A stretch of 64,000 bases of DNA from contig OZ231128.1 in the NCBI GenBank assembly GCA_965153355.1, positions 11,036,001 through 11,100,000 of the forward strand, in the 5' to 3' direction. The position numbers and the translations under genes are program-made. This DNA is from Flaccisagitta enflata. Its lineage: Eukaryota > Chaetognatha > Sagittoidea > Aphragmophora. Positions 10,151-26,002 of the stretch are shown piece by piece (position 1 is the stretch's first letter; every line of letters begins with the position of its first letter). The notes beneath the pieces are model-generated. The model was given only the letters and a program-made list of their open reading frames with translations. It ran no database searches and had not been told where the DNA came from.

Positions 10151-11350
10151 GAATGAACTATGCTCTGGGTCATCACCTTTATATGTTCTCGTGAATGGAA
10201 ATTTCTCAACTGACCTTAACACTAGTCCTCTGCCTTTTGAATGTGAAACTATCACACTTCCCATTGACCTTTGCCTTGACCCTATCATTATCCGTCTTTG
10301 CCTTCCAATGCGGCGCCTTGAGACTGTTTTGCTTTCCGACTTCTTCCGCGACTCACGTTCATCGCGGTAATTGCGAATCGTCAATACGTCGACCCTTTCT
10401 TTTATTATGGTATGCGTTCAGGTTTTTAACACCGACCTCTCCTCTCAACTTTCTATGGGGTGCCTTTCTCTCATGGAGACCACACTCATTTCTCTCTTTT
10501 TCTATGCAACTGTTATTCACACCAACTCTCGCCCGTGTACTGCGAATTGCGATGCTTCTTGAATCCACCTTACGCTTATAAATGTCATTTTACATCCAAA
10601 TCCCGCTCATCCCTTTGTAACCTTCAAATTTGACATCTGTACCAAAAATTGTCTCTCTCTCTCTCCACAATCCTTCAACTTGAAATTTGACCTTCAAGTT
10701 GAATTTTGACCTTCAACAGAATCAATACTGAAAAGAAAACCAGTGAGATGGGAAGCGTTAACAGCTATGCTAGAATAAAGAACCTTATTTGCATAATGCG
10801 GTCTCGCAATTACGGGTAATTTGAATACCAAATATCGACCCAAAGTAAATTGGAAATGGAATAAGAGCTTAAAATCGTTGTGCTTCATTTACTAAGTGCA
10901 AATTAAACAATGAATTTTTTTTTGATAAGTAAAAGTAATTGCTTACTTTTGATCACAATGAAATGAATAAAAAATTCCCATGCATTGTAAATGAAGGAAA
11001 AAAATTCTGCAATTACGGGATTAGAAGTTTGCATGTTCCATCTCAAAGATGCTTGCCTAGACTGCGTGTGGAGATCGCGAAATTGCTCTCTACGCTGATA
11101 CGCTGATTCGCTGATTCGCTTTTAGCCTGCACTGCTGAGTCCGGCTTCTAACTGTCAAAGCCTTCCATTCGGATTAATCGATATCCATCGGTCTGATGGC
11201 TGGTTGTTTATGGGCAGTTGTAGCAATATTGCTCAAGGCCAAATGCTTGCTTATCCTGCCCAGTGCCCACCCGCAGGCGACTTGGGTAACCATATAGAGC
11301 TCACGGGCGAACAAGCTCACAAGATCAACAGTATATTGAAAAACATTTAA
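10151..11350. other. Low-repeat stretch, no gene recognised
   Basis: Several open frames of 60-130 codons exist on both strands, but none shows a recognisable domain or supporting splice structure. Contains a short CT run at 10651. Confidence 0.4.
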
Positions 11351-11561
11351 ATGAAAGATAGGAAGAGCAAATTTAATGAGAGAATAAAACAAAGAAAGAG
11401 AGAGAAGAAAGAAAGAACGAAAAAAGAAAGAAAGAGAGAAATAAAGAAAACAAGAAAGAAAGAAAGAAAGGAAGAAAGAGAGAAAGAAAGAAAGAGAGAA
11501 AGAAAGAAAGAGAGAAAGAAAGAAAGAGAGAAAGAAAGAATAAAAGAAAGAAAAAAGTAAA

Positions 11562-11627
<66 letters not shown>

Positions 11628-11704
11628 GAGAATAATAGAAAGAAAAAAGTTAGGAAAGAAAGAACGAAAGAAAGAAAGAAAGAAAAAAAGAAAGAAAAAA
11701 AGAG

Positions 11705-11763
<59 letters not shown>

Positions 11764-11806
11764 ATGAAAAAAGAAAGAACGAAAAAAGAAAGAAAGAAAG
11801 AAAGAC

Positions 11807-11849
<43 letters not shown>

Positions 11850-11869
11850 GAAAAAGAAAGAAAGAGGGA

Positions 11870-11913
<44 letters not shown>

Positions 11914-12045
11914 AAAAATGAAACAAAAAAGAAAGAGAGAAAGAATGGAAAAAGAAAGAAAAAAAAGATAGAACGAAAAAAAGAAAGAAAGGAAGAAAGA
12001 ATGGAAGAAAGAATGAAAGAAAGAAAGAAAGAAAGAAAGAGAACG
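11351..12045 (+). repeat. (GAAA)n purine microsatellite, imperfect
   Basis: About 700 bp of GAAA/GAGA units in a nearly pure purine strand. Long frames encoding phenylalanine/serine/leucine runs are artefacts. Confidence 0.95.
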
Positions 12046-12122
12046 CGGCGTGGTCTGGGCAGTGATACATTTCAAAGAGGAACTCCCGTTGTGAAACTTT
12101 GCAGCGACAAAGATTGGAGGAA

Positions 12123-12600
<478 letters not shown>

Positions 12601-12904
12601 AGAAATGAAGCTCAAATAATTAGGTCAAACTGAAATATCTCAGTCAAAACTGTGCTTCATTTTGGTGAAAGGGGGTGGCAGATAAAGAGTGGGTGAAAGG
12701 GGGTGGGTGGGGGTTGATAACATTCTCGGTTGTTAATCGCTGAGGGGAGACTGAAGTGGGGAAGGGGGGATGGGAAGGGGGGGATAGGGTGAGGGTTCTT
12801 GAGAAGGTTGAAGGTTGTGAACCGCGGGGATGACGCGGTTGGGGGTGAATCCGGTAAGAAAGAGGGTGACTTTAACAAAGGAGTTTGCCTCATTTTAGAA
12901 TCAA

Positions 12905-13020
12905 GTTGAAGTAGGCCAATATGTGCCCCGTGTGGATCGTCGAAGGAATGCGTTACCGACCGACCAACTGACAGAGGGACACGGCCTCCTATGGATGTGC
13001 GTTGTCGCACATAAAAAAAA
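12905..13020 (+). repeat. Hairpin-ended repeat
   Basis: GAAGTAGGCCAATATG, GTGTGGATCGTCGAAG and a GACCGACCAACTGAC tract precede the stem ATGTGC/GCACAT (loop GTTGTC) and an A-run of nine. The stem sequence differs from other copies but still pairs. Confidence 0.75.
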
Positions 13021-13169
13021 ACCTTAACCATGAACGAAACGGGCATTAAAACAATATGGTGACCTATCTGATTTCATTGAAATCGACAAAATTGCTGCTA
13101 CTTGCTATCTATCGGCTCAACATGATTTTCCATACCTTTTCTAAACCAAGGTTAACAAAGTTAGATAAC

Positions 13170-13275
13170 TTTTTATTTGCGACAGGGCCGGTCGGTCGGT
13201 CGGTCTGTGGATTGATCTGCAACTAATTCGACGATCCACACGGCCGGCGCACATTTGGGCCTACTTGGCCTTGTT
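13170..13275 (-). repeat. Hairpin-ended repeat, decayed stem
   Basis: TTTTTATTTGCGACAG, a GGTCGGTCGGTCGGTC tract, TTCGACGATCCACACG and GGCCTACTTGGCCTTG give the family order. The terminal stem is damaged. Confidence 0.7.
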
Positions 13276-13929
13276 CTTAGACCATGAAACTATAAGATGA
13301 AAACTGGAAAAGAGATCACTTAGAATACGAACAGGGACCCAGAAGTGATTGAAATTGGACAACAAGGGTTAATTAAACGATAGGCTCGTGGTTTGATAGT
13401 GAATTCTTTGGCTACACCTCACATCCTTGTTGATTAAACCCCCACTTTCATCAAACGACCTTAATTCAGAATATCGTCACTAACCCTTTCTTATGGAAAA
13501 GGAAAACCTGTAAAAGCAGCGAATTTACTGGGGGTGGACTGTAAATGAAATCAATGGGGGAGGGTGAAGGGGTCGGGGGGGGGTTAGGGGTTAAAGAGAC
13601 AAAGGGGTGGAGGTGGGGGGGGTTAAAATTCTCAACTCCAATCAAGTTTCATTCCCAAAATAATTGCCTAAATTGGAAACCGCAGCCTGAATCAGATCCT
13701 GAAGCAGTGCAAGAACGGATTGAGAAACAAAGATTGATTGAAAAGAGAGGAAATGTAGAAAAGAAGGAGAAAAGTAGAAAAGAAAAGGAAATGAATAATA
13801 GTCGCAAAAGCGTCAGATGGTCAGGGTTACCCGTTGCCCCTAAGTTAATGTATGTAAGATGTGAAGGTGAGATGGGCAGCAGCCCCAAAGGAGCCAATGA
13901 CCTATGCTGGGCTAAGATTTGAGCATCGG

Positions 13930-14240
13930 AGTTGGGATTTGAGCCACGAGGCTAAAGTGGAGCCATCAGGCTTGGATTGGAGCCTCTTGGCTGGGGATGG
14001 AGCCTCATGCCTTGAGATTGGAATTGGAGCCAGGAGGGGGGATTAGAGGCGATACGCTGGGATTGGGGCCTCAAGGCTGGGATTGATGCCTCAAAGCTGC
14101 AATTGGAGCCTTGAGGCTCGTATTGGAGACTCAAGGCTGGGATTGGAGCCTCAAGATCGCAATTTGAGCCTTGAGGCTTAAATTGGAGCCTCAAGGCTAG
14201 GATAAGGACCAGGAGGCTTGGTTTTGGAGCCCCGAGGTGG
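13930..14240. repeat. Minisatellite of GGAGCCTCAAGGCTGGGATT-like units
   Basis: About 13 imperfect 21-26-bp units. The GGCTC/GAGCC and GCCTTGAGGC motifs resemble the GGCCTCAAATC units at 6.5, 35.4 and 44.5 kb. Ends in a G-run at 14238. Confidence 0.75.
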
Positions 14241-14419
14241 GGGGGGGGACGGAGGAGGAGAAGAAGGAGGAGAAAATCTCCCATAGGATAGTTCAAGGAA
14301 AACTACCAGAGTAAGATCTAAGGAGTAAGAACTAAGAAGTACTGGCAGACAACAAAACAGTTATTTATGGTTAACAATAAAAATAACAGAAAAGATGAAA
14401 GATGAAAGAAACGATGGAG

Positions 14420-14498
14420 AATAAGAAAGAAAGAGAGAAAGAAAGAAAGCAAGAAAGAAAGAAAGAAATAAAGAAAGAAAAAAAGAAAGAAAGAATGA

Positions 14499-14542
<44 letters not shown>

Positions 14543-14689
14543 AAACGAAAAAAAAGGAAGAAAGAAAGAGAGAATTAAAGAGAGGGAAAAAAAGAAGGAA
14601 AAAGAGAGGAAAAAGAAAAAAAAGATAGATAGATAAATAGATACACAAAAATAGAGAAATGAAGAAGAAAAAAAGAAAGAAAGAAAGAG

Positions 14690-14732
<43 letters not shown>

Positions 14733-14736
14733 AGGA

Positions 14737-14788
<52 letters not shown>

Positions 14789-14898
14789 GAGAAAGAAGAA
14801 AAAAAAATAAATAGAAAGCTGGAGAGCTTTCCGGTGTTTCAAAAAAGCCGCGAAATTGTTAAAGTCAGTCAGACAATCAAAGATCAAAGAAGAGACAA

Positions 14899-14986
<88 letters not shown>
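14420..14986 (+). repeat. (GAAA)n then (GA)n microsatellites
   Basis: GAAA-type units occupy 14420-14800. After about 100 bp of unique sequence a pure GA run covers roughly 14909-14986. Confidence 0.93.
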
Positions 14987-14988
<2 letters not shown>

Positions 14989-15417
14989 TAAAGAGGAATC
15001 AGATGAAAAATCAAATGAATTGAAGGAAAAAAGGAGATCAGACAAACAAAAGAGGGGAACATTTCGCGATAGAAAGTGATAGCAGAGTCAAGATTTACCA
15101 GATTGGACTGATATCGATGAAAGTAATTGTTTTAAAACGGTTCAAAAGCGTGCAATGCCGCGGTTTCGTACATGCACTCGGGTTTTTGTGGGAGTGATAA
15201 ATAGTAGGAACAAGCCCAATCAGGCAACGATGCGTCCTGACTGTGTCTCTTCGTGTATTGATTTTGGCGCTAGACTTCGAGGGACAGACAGGTGAAAACA
15301 TAGCATCAAAAGAGGCTCTCAAAATATCCTAGCGACTTGATACGTGACATCCTTGTAGCTGAAAAGTGCCGAAAATTGCGATTTTCAAGGAGGCCGAAAA
15401 TTGCGATTTTCAAGGAG

Positions 15418-15506
15418 GCGTAATGGACGGACGGACGGATCGACCAACCGATCGACGGAACAATGGACAGACCCTCTTTATAGAGATGCGAGGACGCATT
15501 TAAAAA
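15418..15506 (+). repeat. Hairpin-ended repeat, 5' part missing
   Basis: A GGACGGACGGACGGATCG tract, then CTTTATAGAG, then stem ATGCG/CGCAT (loop AGGA) and TTAAAAA. This is the AAATGCG version of the variable stem. Confidence 0.7.
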
Positions 15507-15564
15507 GAGACCTTTTACTGTGTCGACCTCATCACCAATTTCCATCCATAGATCCTGAAGGCAC

Positions 15565-15725
15565 TACCGCATTCATTCTTCATTCAATCATTCATTCATT
15601 CTTTCGTTCATCCATCCATCCATCCATTCATTCATTCATTCATTCATTCATTCATTCATTCATTCATTCATTCTTTCATACATTCATTCATTCATTCATT
15701 CATTCATTCATTCATTCGTTCGTTC
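15565..15725 (+). repeat. (ATTC)n microsatellite
   Basis: About 40 ATTC units with a few CATC and CTTT interruptions. Confidence 0.95.
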
Positions 15726-15823
15726 ATTCTATCAAGGCGAACATATTGGCCGTAACAGTTAAAACTTAATAAGGCCATGTTTTTGTCATAAGGTGATAGA
15801 AAGTATTCACAATGTCGACGAAC

Positions 15824-19291
<3,468 letters not shown>

Positions 19292-19299
19292 CTGCAACA

Positions 19300-21530
19300 A
19301 AAGATACCATGAAAACATGCAAAAGTCAAAAATGACATGAAAGTGATTGAATATCAATGTTGCTTCAATAACAACATGTCTAACCACGAGTTTCGAAAAT
19401 CTCGACTCCTTATTTGCATATTGCTTTTTCTAAGAAATTAAGAGATCTGATTTTCATGATTTTTGTTATATAAAAACAGTAATCTTAATTGGAGATTACT
19501 GTTAAAAGATTTTTTTATCAGAATTTTGGCACAGTCTACAGAGCAGAGTACATCTATTTGACAGTGATTTTATGAATAGAAATAAAGGTCGTCACTGGAT
19601 GAAATTTAAAAAGATAAAAACGGTAAAGGTTTCTTAATATTTGATCCCATCAAAAGTATGGGATGCGCACTGTGGTCGTAGTGATGAATTGATAGTCGAC
19701 AATGCGCTGAACTATTGTAATCCTTTGGTTGATGATGACATATTGCTCACAAAAGTTTGCTCTTCAGAAGATATATATTATGATAGCACCTAAACAAAAT
19801 GTCAATAATGTATTCTTATCTCATGAACGATACAATTTGGTGAAGAACTGAAGATAAATGATTTTGGGGTCGTAGGACATGACAAGAAACACAAAGCCAC
19901 AAACAAATCCACTCTAACATGTGTTAACAGAAATTCAAAGTAATCAATAATTCCTTATTGGCAAAACCCATACTAGCCAGATCATACTAGTTGCACTGTT
20001 GCACCCTGTGCCATACTAGCTTAACCCAAACACTATCAAACAAGTGACGCGGGGTCACAATATCTGTAGAACATGAACAAGCCACCCAAAAAGGGCATTT
20101 GTCAGAGCCTACAAACATGACTAGAGGCGCCCCCTAGCGGAGCCAAAACGAGGCTAAAAATGATACACCGTTGAGGCTAAACAAAATAGCAACAGAAAAA
20201 TGGCGCGGGCATGGATGCTCATTGGGTCACGGTTCAACACCCCTCCCCTTCCCCCAAGATCTAGGTCCTCCGACGATCAAATATACATCAATGTTTTTTC
20301 CCATCATAGTCATAAACACAAACTTATAAATGAAATAGATAGGCAAGAGTCACATGAGCGTCAGCGAGATGAAATAGAGCTTAGGTAATCGAGATGGAAT
20401 GACGGTGATAAGTCCCACGAGCGTTCTAGAGACACTCCGTTGTCAGTGTGACGAGTATGGGATTGGATGGAATGATATAAAGTGTGAGTCCCATGAATGT
20501 TCAAGAGCCAAAGTCGAGGCGTGGCAATTGGGATTTAAATGACGTCCAATGGAATCCCCTACTTTGCGGCGTTGTCGCATGAGAATGGAATGGAATGGTA
20601 CAAGGGTCAAAACCCAAACTTGAACTTCTGCATGAGCGTGGCAAGGCAACTGAACTCCACTTAAACGCCTGCCACGCGGGTCTTTTTGAAATGCACTTTT
20701 CTTGAAATGAAGGCCTGTGTGTGATCTATCAAACGAGTGAAAGCAGTGTGGCGCCGAGTGTGGCACGCCAATACATCCGTCGTTGCGTCAGTCTGTGATA
20801 GTCTTCCATTCATACATCGAAAGGAAATGAGAAGTGGCTGCAGCCAAAGATAGGATTCGTCGATAGTTCACCTTCTGAAATGCTTCATTCCAAATTTCAT
20901 TCAAGCTCAGTTCTGTCACCTTGGTTCACCCAAGCAGTAAAATTTAAATCTCATGAATGATGTGTAAAACAAAATATCACTCCATTCTACTTCCGGACAA
21001 CATAGCGACATACACACGCTTGACATATCCCACAGTCATGTCATCTGTTACCTTTAAACTTGGTGGGTGGATGAAATGCAAATGCTGGTAGAAGACCAAC
21101 CATACCCTGGTCGGGACCCCCCAATTCATCAGTTGCCCTGATTGGTGGGTCCTGATCCCCGCTGAAGGTCTTAAAAGGTGGATGCGATGTATAAGTGGGT
21201 GGAGAAATTACTTGACTGCTCGTCTCTTTGCTTAACCGAAAATTCATTGGTCAGTCAGTTACATGTTCTAGTCGTGTAAACAGTGAGTTAGAGATAGATT
21301 AGGGCTTATGGATCTTATCGTCTTGTAAACAACTCATGTATCGCAAAAAGCGGTGGCGTCTAGTTTTATGATTCATACTCATGATCACCATATGGAGTGT
21401 GGCGCCGTTGAAGCGCCGTAGATCAGTCCCAATGAATCTGTTTCAAATGTCTATGCGCACAAGCCGAGATGCCGCCGTCGTAATATGTGGTGTCATGTGA
21501 CGTTGTCGCGTCGGGAAACGTCGCCGCCGC
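19300..21530. other. No gene recognised
   Basis: Mostly unique sequence. The motif CAAGTGACGCGGGGTCACAA at 20040-20059, a GTGAC/GTCAC stem, is the left end of a hairpin-ended subfamily seen complete at 22529-22701. No coding frame is supported. Confidence 0.4.
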
Positions 21531-21531
21531 A

Positions 21532-22195
21532 CAGTGCCCCGGATCCCACCACCACAAAAAATAAGTACCCGTCACCCCCCTATCACCCCCCTATCACCAC
21601 CAATTCACCTACACAGTGCCCCGGATCCCACCACCACAAAAAATAAGTACCCGTCACCCCCCTATCACCCCCCTATCACCACCAATTCACCTACACAGTG
21701 CCCCGGATCCCACCACCACAAAAAATAAGTACCCGTCACCCCCCTATCACCCCCCTATCACCACCAATTCACCTACACAGTGCCCCGGATCCCACCACCA
21801 CAAAAAATAAGTACCCGTCACCCCCCTATCACCCCCCTATCACCACCAATTCACCTACACAGTGCCCCGGATCCCACCACCACAAAAAATAAGTACCCGT
21901 CACCCCCCTATCACCCCCCTATCACCACCAATTCACCTACACAGTGCCCCGGATCCCACCACCACAAAAAATAAGTACCCGTCACCCCCCTATCACCCCC
22001 CTATCACCACCAATTCACCTACACAGTGCCCCGGATCCCACCACCACAAAAAATAAGTACCCGTCACCCCCCTATCACCCCCCTATCACCACCAATTCAC
22101 CTACACAGTGCCCCGGATCCCACCACCACAAAAAATAAGTACCCGTCACCCCCCTATCACCACCAATTCACCTACACAGTGCCCCGGATCCTGCA
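21532..22195. repeat. 82-bp minisatellite, 8 near-identical units
   Basis: The unit runs from CAGTGCCCCGGATCCCACCA to AATTCACCTACA, with a duplicated CACCCCCCTATCA inside. Units are essentially identical except the last, which lacks one inner CCCCCCTATCA. Because 82 is not a multiple of three, each unit is read in all three frames; the apparent proline/threonine-rich proteins are by-products. Confidence 0.93.
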
Positions 22196-22528
22196 CAAGG
22201 CCGCCGTCCCTCCCACCTCCACATTTCATTTTTTGACTTATTAGTTCCTACAGACTGTGCACATAGTTATCACTCATCTTCTTTACTCTATAAAAAAGCT
22301 AAATCTGATTTTGCGGACCTGCTTTGCCCTAGAGAAAGGACACTATGATGTTCTAACTAACTCCAGTTTTATTTTCTTTTTATACTGATGTTCTAGAAAA
22401 CATCTAACATATTCTGGAAAGCTGTACTACAATATGCGAATGTAACTAATGTGAATTTAATAGCTCTTAGCCTCGGCTCACTTGAGAATTGACAATGCAA
22501 TGGTCTGTATATTTTTATGATATCTTAA

Positions 22529-22701
22529 AACAAGTGACGCGGGGTCACAATATCGTTGAGGATGGATGGGCATCCCCATTCCCATACACACATGAACAAA
22601 AAGCTTCTAAAACACACAACATTTTCCTACCATTCGACTGGTGCTCACAGGCGTACTGACAGACGGACGGACAGACGGAGTTGTGTGTCCGCAACTAAAA
22701 A
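22529..22701 (+). repeat. Hairpin-ended repeat (GTGAC-start subfamily), complete
   Basis: Begins AACAAGTGACGCGGGGTCAC, a stem-loop at the left end. It contains GATGGATGGGCATCCCC and a GACAGACGGACGG tract, and ends with GTTGTGTGTCCGCAAC then TAAAAA. Confidence 0.75.
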
Positions 22702-22788
22702 GATACCGATGTTTCTTCCTTTTGTCTGTTTTAAATTTCGCGGTTTCAACATAACGCCAGACAAAAGATTAAGATGGCCAAAGTATGA

Positions 22789-22945
22789 AACAAGGCCGGA
22801 TACACGGCCATACCAGTTGTGGACGGGTGGGCAGGGGCGGAAAAGCGCGGTTTCACACTTTCCGACTCGTGCACACCGACGGACCAACTGGCGGACAGAC
22901 GGACGGACAAAGGCTCTTTTAGAGTTGCGTGTCCGCAACTAAAAA
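22789..22945 (+). repeat. Hairpin-ended repeat (GTTGCG-stem), first of a tandem pair
   Basis: AACAAGGCCGGATACACGGC ... GGTGGGCAGGGGCGG ... GGCGGACAGACGGACGGAC ... stem AGTTGCG/CGCAACT and AAAAA. The AAAAA is immediately followed by CAAGGCCGG of the next copy. Confidence 0.85.
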
Positions 22946-23106
22946 CAAGGCCGGATACACGGCAATCCAGTCGCAGACGGTTGGGCAGGAGCAGTAATGC
23001 GAGAACCACTCTGAATTCAAAAATATGACAGGCGGACGGACGGACCAACCTGCCGACCTATCAACCGACACGGCAAGGTATAGAGTCGCGTGTCTGCAAC
23101 TAAAAA
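22944..23106 (+). repeat. Hairpin-ended repeat, second of a tandem pair
   Basis: Same order: CAAGGCCGGATACACGGC, GGGCAGGAGCAGTAATG and a GGCGGACGGACGGACC tract. The stem side GTCGCGTGTCTGCAAC is imperfect, suggesting a chimera of the GTCGCG and GTTGCG stems. Confidence 0.8.
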
Positions 23107-23150
23107 TGCTCTTGCCCACCTCGATCTCCCAAATGGCATTATGATTTTTT

Positions 23151-23329
23151 TTTTTAGTCGCATGCACACGACTCTACATCCCGCTTTGTCCGTCGGTCGG
23201 TCAGTTGATCACACTACTTCTTTTGTGATTTTTATTTTTGGACCCCACTGCTCCTGCCCAAATGGTCTTGTGATCTCAAATATGGCCCCCTGCCCACCAG
23301 CACGCAACTTAGCGGTATCCGGCCTTGTT
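23151..23329 (-). repeat. Hairpin-ended repeat (GTCGC-stem)
   Basis: TTTTTAGTCGCATGCACACG, GACTCTACATCCCGCTTTGT, a CCGTCGGTCGGTC tract, CTCCTGCCCAAATGG, CCCCTGCCCACC and GTATCCGGCCTTGTTT. Opposite orientation to the two copies to its left. Confidence 0.8.
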
Positions 23330-23385
23330 TCTTTTCAATTCTCTCTCTCTCTAACTTTGTCGCTGTCTCTCTGTCTCTGTCTCTG

Positions 23386-23399
<14 letters not shown>

Positions 23400-23458
<59 letters not shown>
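23400..23458. repeat. (TC)n microsatellite with (CTGTCT)n lead-in
   Basis: CTGTCT units from 23365 pass into a pure TC run. Confidence 0.93.
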
Positions 23459-23459
<1 letters not shown>

Positions 23460-23462
<3 letters not shown>

Positions 23463-25020
23463 CTCTCTTTTTTTTCTCTCTCTTAATGAAAACGCTGCCT
23501 CTACTTCAAATATCATAAGTTATGCTTCATGCTAATTTGTATGATATTGTAAATCAACTTTTGCTTATATCTCCTTTCAAACTCAAAAGCGCAATTACGC
23601 GCAATACAGTTAAATCCAGAGAGTGAATTGGAACTAGAGAGAAACAAGGAAAATATGTATTTTCCAAAATCCTAGAAAATCCTGTAACTTTTATGAGCGA
23701 ATTTGGATTCCTATTACTTTGTATGTGAATTGAGAGAGAAACAATATCGGAAAACGTCTGTAAAAACGCTTTAAAACAAGATTTTTGAAAATTTCTTTTT
23801 GGACTTTGCCCCTAGACGAGTCAATTGATGAAATGAACTTAAAAAAATTGACCATTGAAATGACCGCTATGGCTACTTATTTTTCATGTAAAATTACTGT
23901 GCGCCGTAGATTTGGTCGACGGATCTAATCGAGGTTCTAATTTGATAAGACGCCGCCAACGGACGTGGAAGGTAGCGATATTACTTGGGCTGCGGCCCCT
24001 GAGATCATCGCATCTTTTCCGGAAAACTACCTCCGATTTATCCATTAATGTCCGGGGCGAATAGAGGGCTGTGCTTAATAGCTTAAATCTTTCTGCCACT
24101 GATACTTTGTTCTAGTGGTGGTCTGGTGGATAAATGTACTACCGCAATGACAAACCAATGGACTTTTTGATGTATGCAACTTGGGTTGTTGTGTAAAATT
24201 GACGTATCTTTCCGTGACTGATGATGTCACGACTGACCCTGCCGACGAGCCTGCCGGTGCCGGAATGTTAGGGCCGGGGCCCTCCTTCACTCTCGGGTCA
24301 CCCGCTGACTCGACGGACACCTTAATTGTGTATACGATCTGTTTTTGATTGTCATGACAAATGTGTGAGACTCCTTCACTTGTCTACAACGTGGGTACTT
24401 GTGAAGACCATTAACATATTTGTGCCATACCTCGATGTGATCGACTGCGTGAGGTCGAGAAATCATGACTGATGCTTTTCCTCCCCTTTCCACCGAAGAT
24501 GTGTCCTCGCGTCTTAAAATTTTTTTTCTTTGATGTGGACGTGATATGGGATTGCTGACAGTAAGAGCGATGTGCCGTGTTTTGTCGCTTTTTTTTCTTT
24601 TGTTCCTGACTTCCATTCTTTTAAGAACTTTTATTTCATTTTCATAGGCGCTAGTTTAGACAATGCGATCTCCAATCTTGGCACTACTGCCAAATGACGT
24701 GTATTTAATTTGATTACACTTGGATCAGAGCGTGGATTCAAATGAGTTGTTTTGTTTCATTTTGTGCCATAAATTTACTGCTCAACAAGATGGAATGATG
24801 ATTAAAACTGGATTGTACTCGTTCATACTGGAAGTGAATATTTACATTTCTACCGATTATACCTCTATTGGGTCGCTATGTTTCCGTCCATACTTTCGAG
24901 TTAGTCGAACTACTGAATGGGTCCCACATATTTTATATTTTCTTTTAGATCTTTAAACTCCTGACGTTGACCTAATAATTAAATTCGATTTATTGACGGT
25001 CGCATTTTATTTACAGAACC
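23460..25020. other. No gene recognised
   Basis: Several minus-strand frames of 70-110 codons occur at 23884-24616, without recognisable domains or consistent splice sites. No sign of the missing C-terminal transporter exons (for example a SSADSS-type motif). Confidence 0.4.
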
Positions 25021-25027
25021 ACCGTAG

Positions 25028-25028
25028 T

Positions 25029-25090
<62 letters not shown>
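25028..25090 (+). repeat. (GA)n microsatellite
   Basis: Pure GA run of about 60 bp adjoining the open frame to its right. Confidence 0.93.
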
Positions 25091-25091
<1 letters not shown>

Positions 25092-25092
<1 letters not shown>

Positions 25093-25412
25093 ATGTACTG
25101 CCGTGGTTGCATCCCCTAAGGACGTGTTCGAGTCGGAGTTGGCATTGGCCTTGGCGATGATTAGAGATTCGAGACGCTGGAATCCTGCTCTCATGTCGCT
25201 TTGAAGCTCAGTGATTCGATCGTCGATTACTGCCTGGCCAATTTGTAATTCTTCGATGTCGCGACGATTGGCTTCAATTTCAGGATCGGTGATGTAGTGA
25301 GCGAGCGGTGACGCAGCAGGCTGCGGCGCGATGGCTGACGGCGTTGCGACGGTTGAAACAGCGGCGAGATGAGCTTCCCCGCTGGTGGCCAACTCTCTTC
25401 CATTTTCCTCAA
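25092..25412 (-). CDS. Unidentified open frame with coiled-coil-like segment
   Basis: A minus-strand frame starting MATSGEAHLAAVSTVATPSA has an alanine/proline/threonine-rich first third. It is followed by EANRRDIEELQIGQAVIDDR and SDMRAGFQRLESLI, which have heptad-like spacing. It runs into the GA repeat (read as serine/leucine), so any genuine protein part ends before that. It could be an N-terminal gag-like relic or a chance frame in intron 7 of the transporter. I do not recognise it. Confidence 0.25.
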
Positions 25413-25649
25413 ACTCTGACGCCTCGTAGTCGACGGCGAATTGAAAGATGATTGGTTGATTCTAACCCGAGATATACATGTAAATGTGCCGGAAGATTTT
25501 TTTTTGCAAGATAGTATACAAGGAAGTAGAATTCCTCTTTTCTCATCACCCTTTAAAGGCTCCCATTCTTGTCGAAAACACTTTAGTTGAGACTTAACAA
25601 TATCAGCTGACTAACTTAAAAAACAACTAACAAGTATTCCACGATTTAC

Positions 25650-25828
25650 TTGCAAAACGAGCGGCAAAGTGATGGAGGAGTCTCTGAGGATGTTGATGGG
25701 CATGATGGTGTCATTCACGACTCCCACTTTGGTGTAACCTTTCGCGGTGTCCACTGCGGAAATGGCGCCGCTGGACATGTTGAAACTCACGCTAAACGCT
25801 TTGGGCAACAGCTCAACTCGGGTCCAAT
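25650..25828 (-). CDS. Transporter copy B, exon 7 (enlarged loop)
   Basis: 179 nt; acceptor CTTACAG, donor GTAAAT. It begins by completing the aspartate of STDW and ends ITLPLVLQ, matching the STDWN...ILPIVLQ part of SLC5A7. The intervening loop is about 30 residues longer than I recall for vertebrate CHT1. It contains [20 protein letters not shown] with one N-x-S/T sequon, and another in the NDT of VVNDTIMP. Confidence 0.8.
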
Positions 25829-25956
25829 CTGTAAGGAAGAGAAAATGTGTACCATATATATAATTTGCATGTTTGAGTGATTGATTGAACATGAGACCCA
25901 TATTGTTGAAAACTTACGAACATTTTGTACGTGTAAATGTATGTAGGTCTACTTAC

Positions 25957-26002
<46 letters not shown>

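Noticed and set aside
21532-22195. 82-bp repeats as CRISPR or as a repeat protein gene
   Set aside because: No spacers; unit length is not a multiple of three, so the frame rotates and no coherent protein repeat exists.
23884-24616. Overlapping minus-strand frames as the missing C-terminal transporter exons
   Set aside because: They lack the hydrophobic helices and the SSADSS-type motif of SLC5A7 and have no consistent splice phases.
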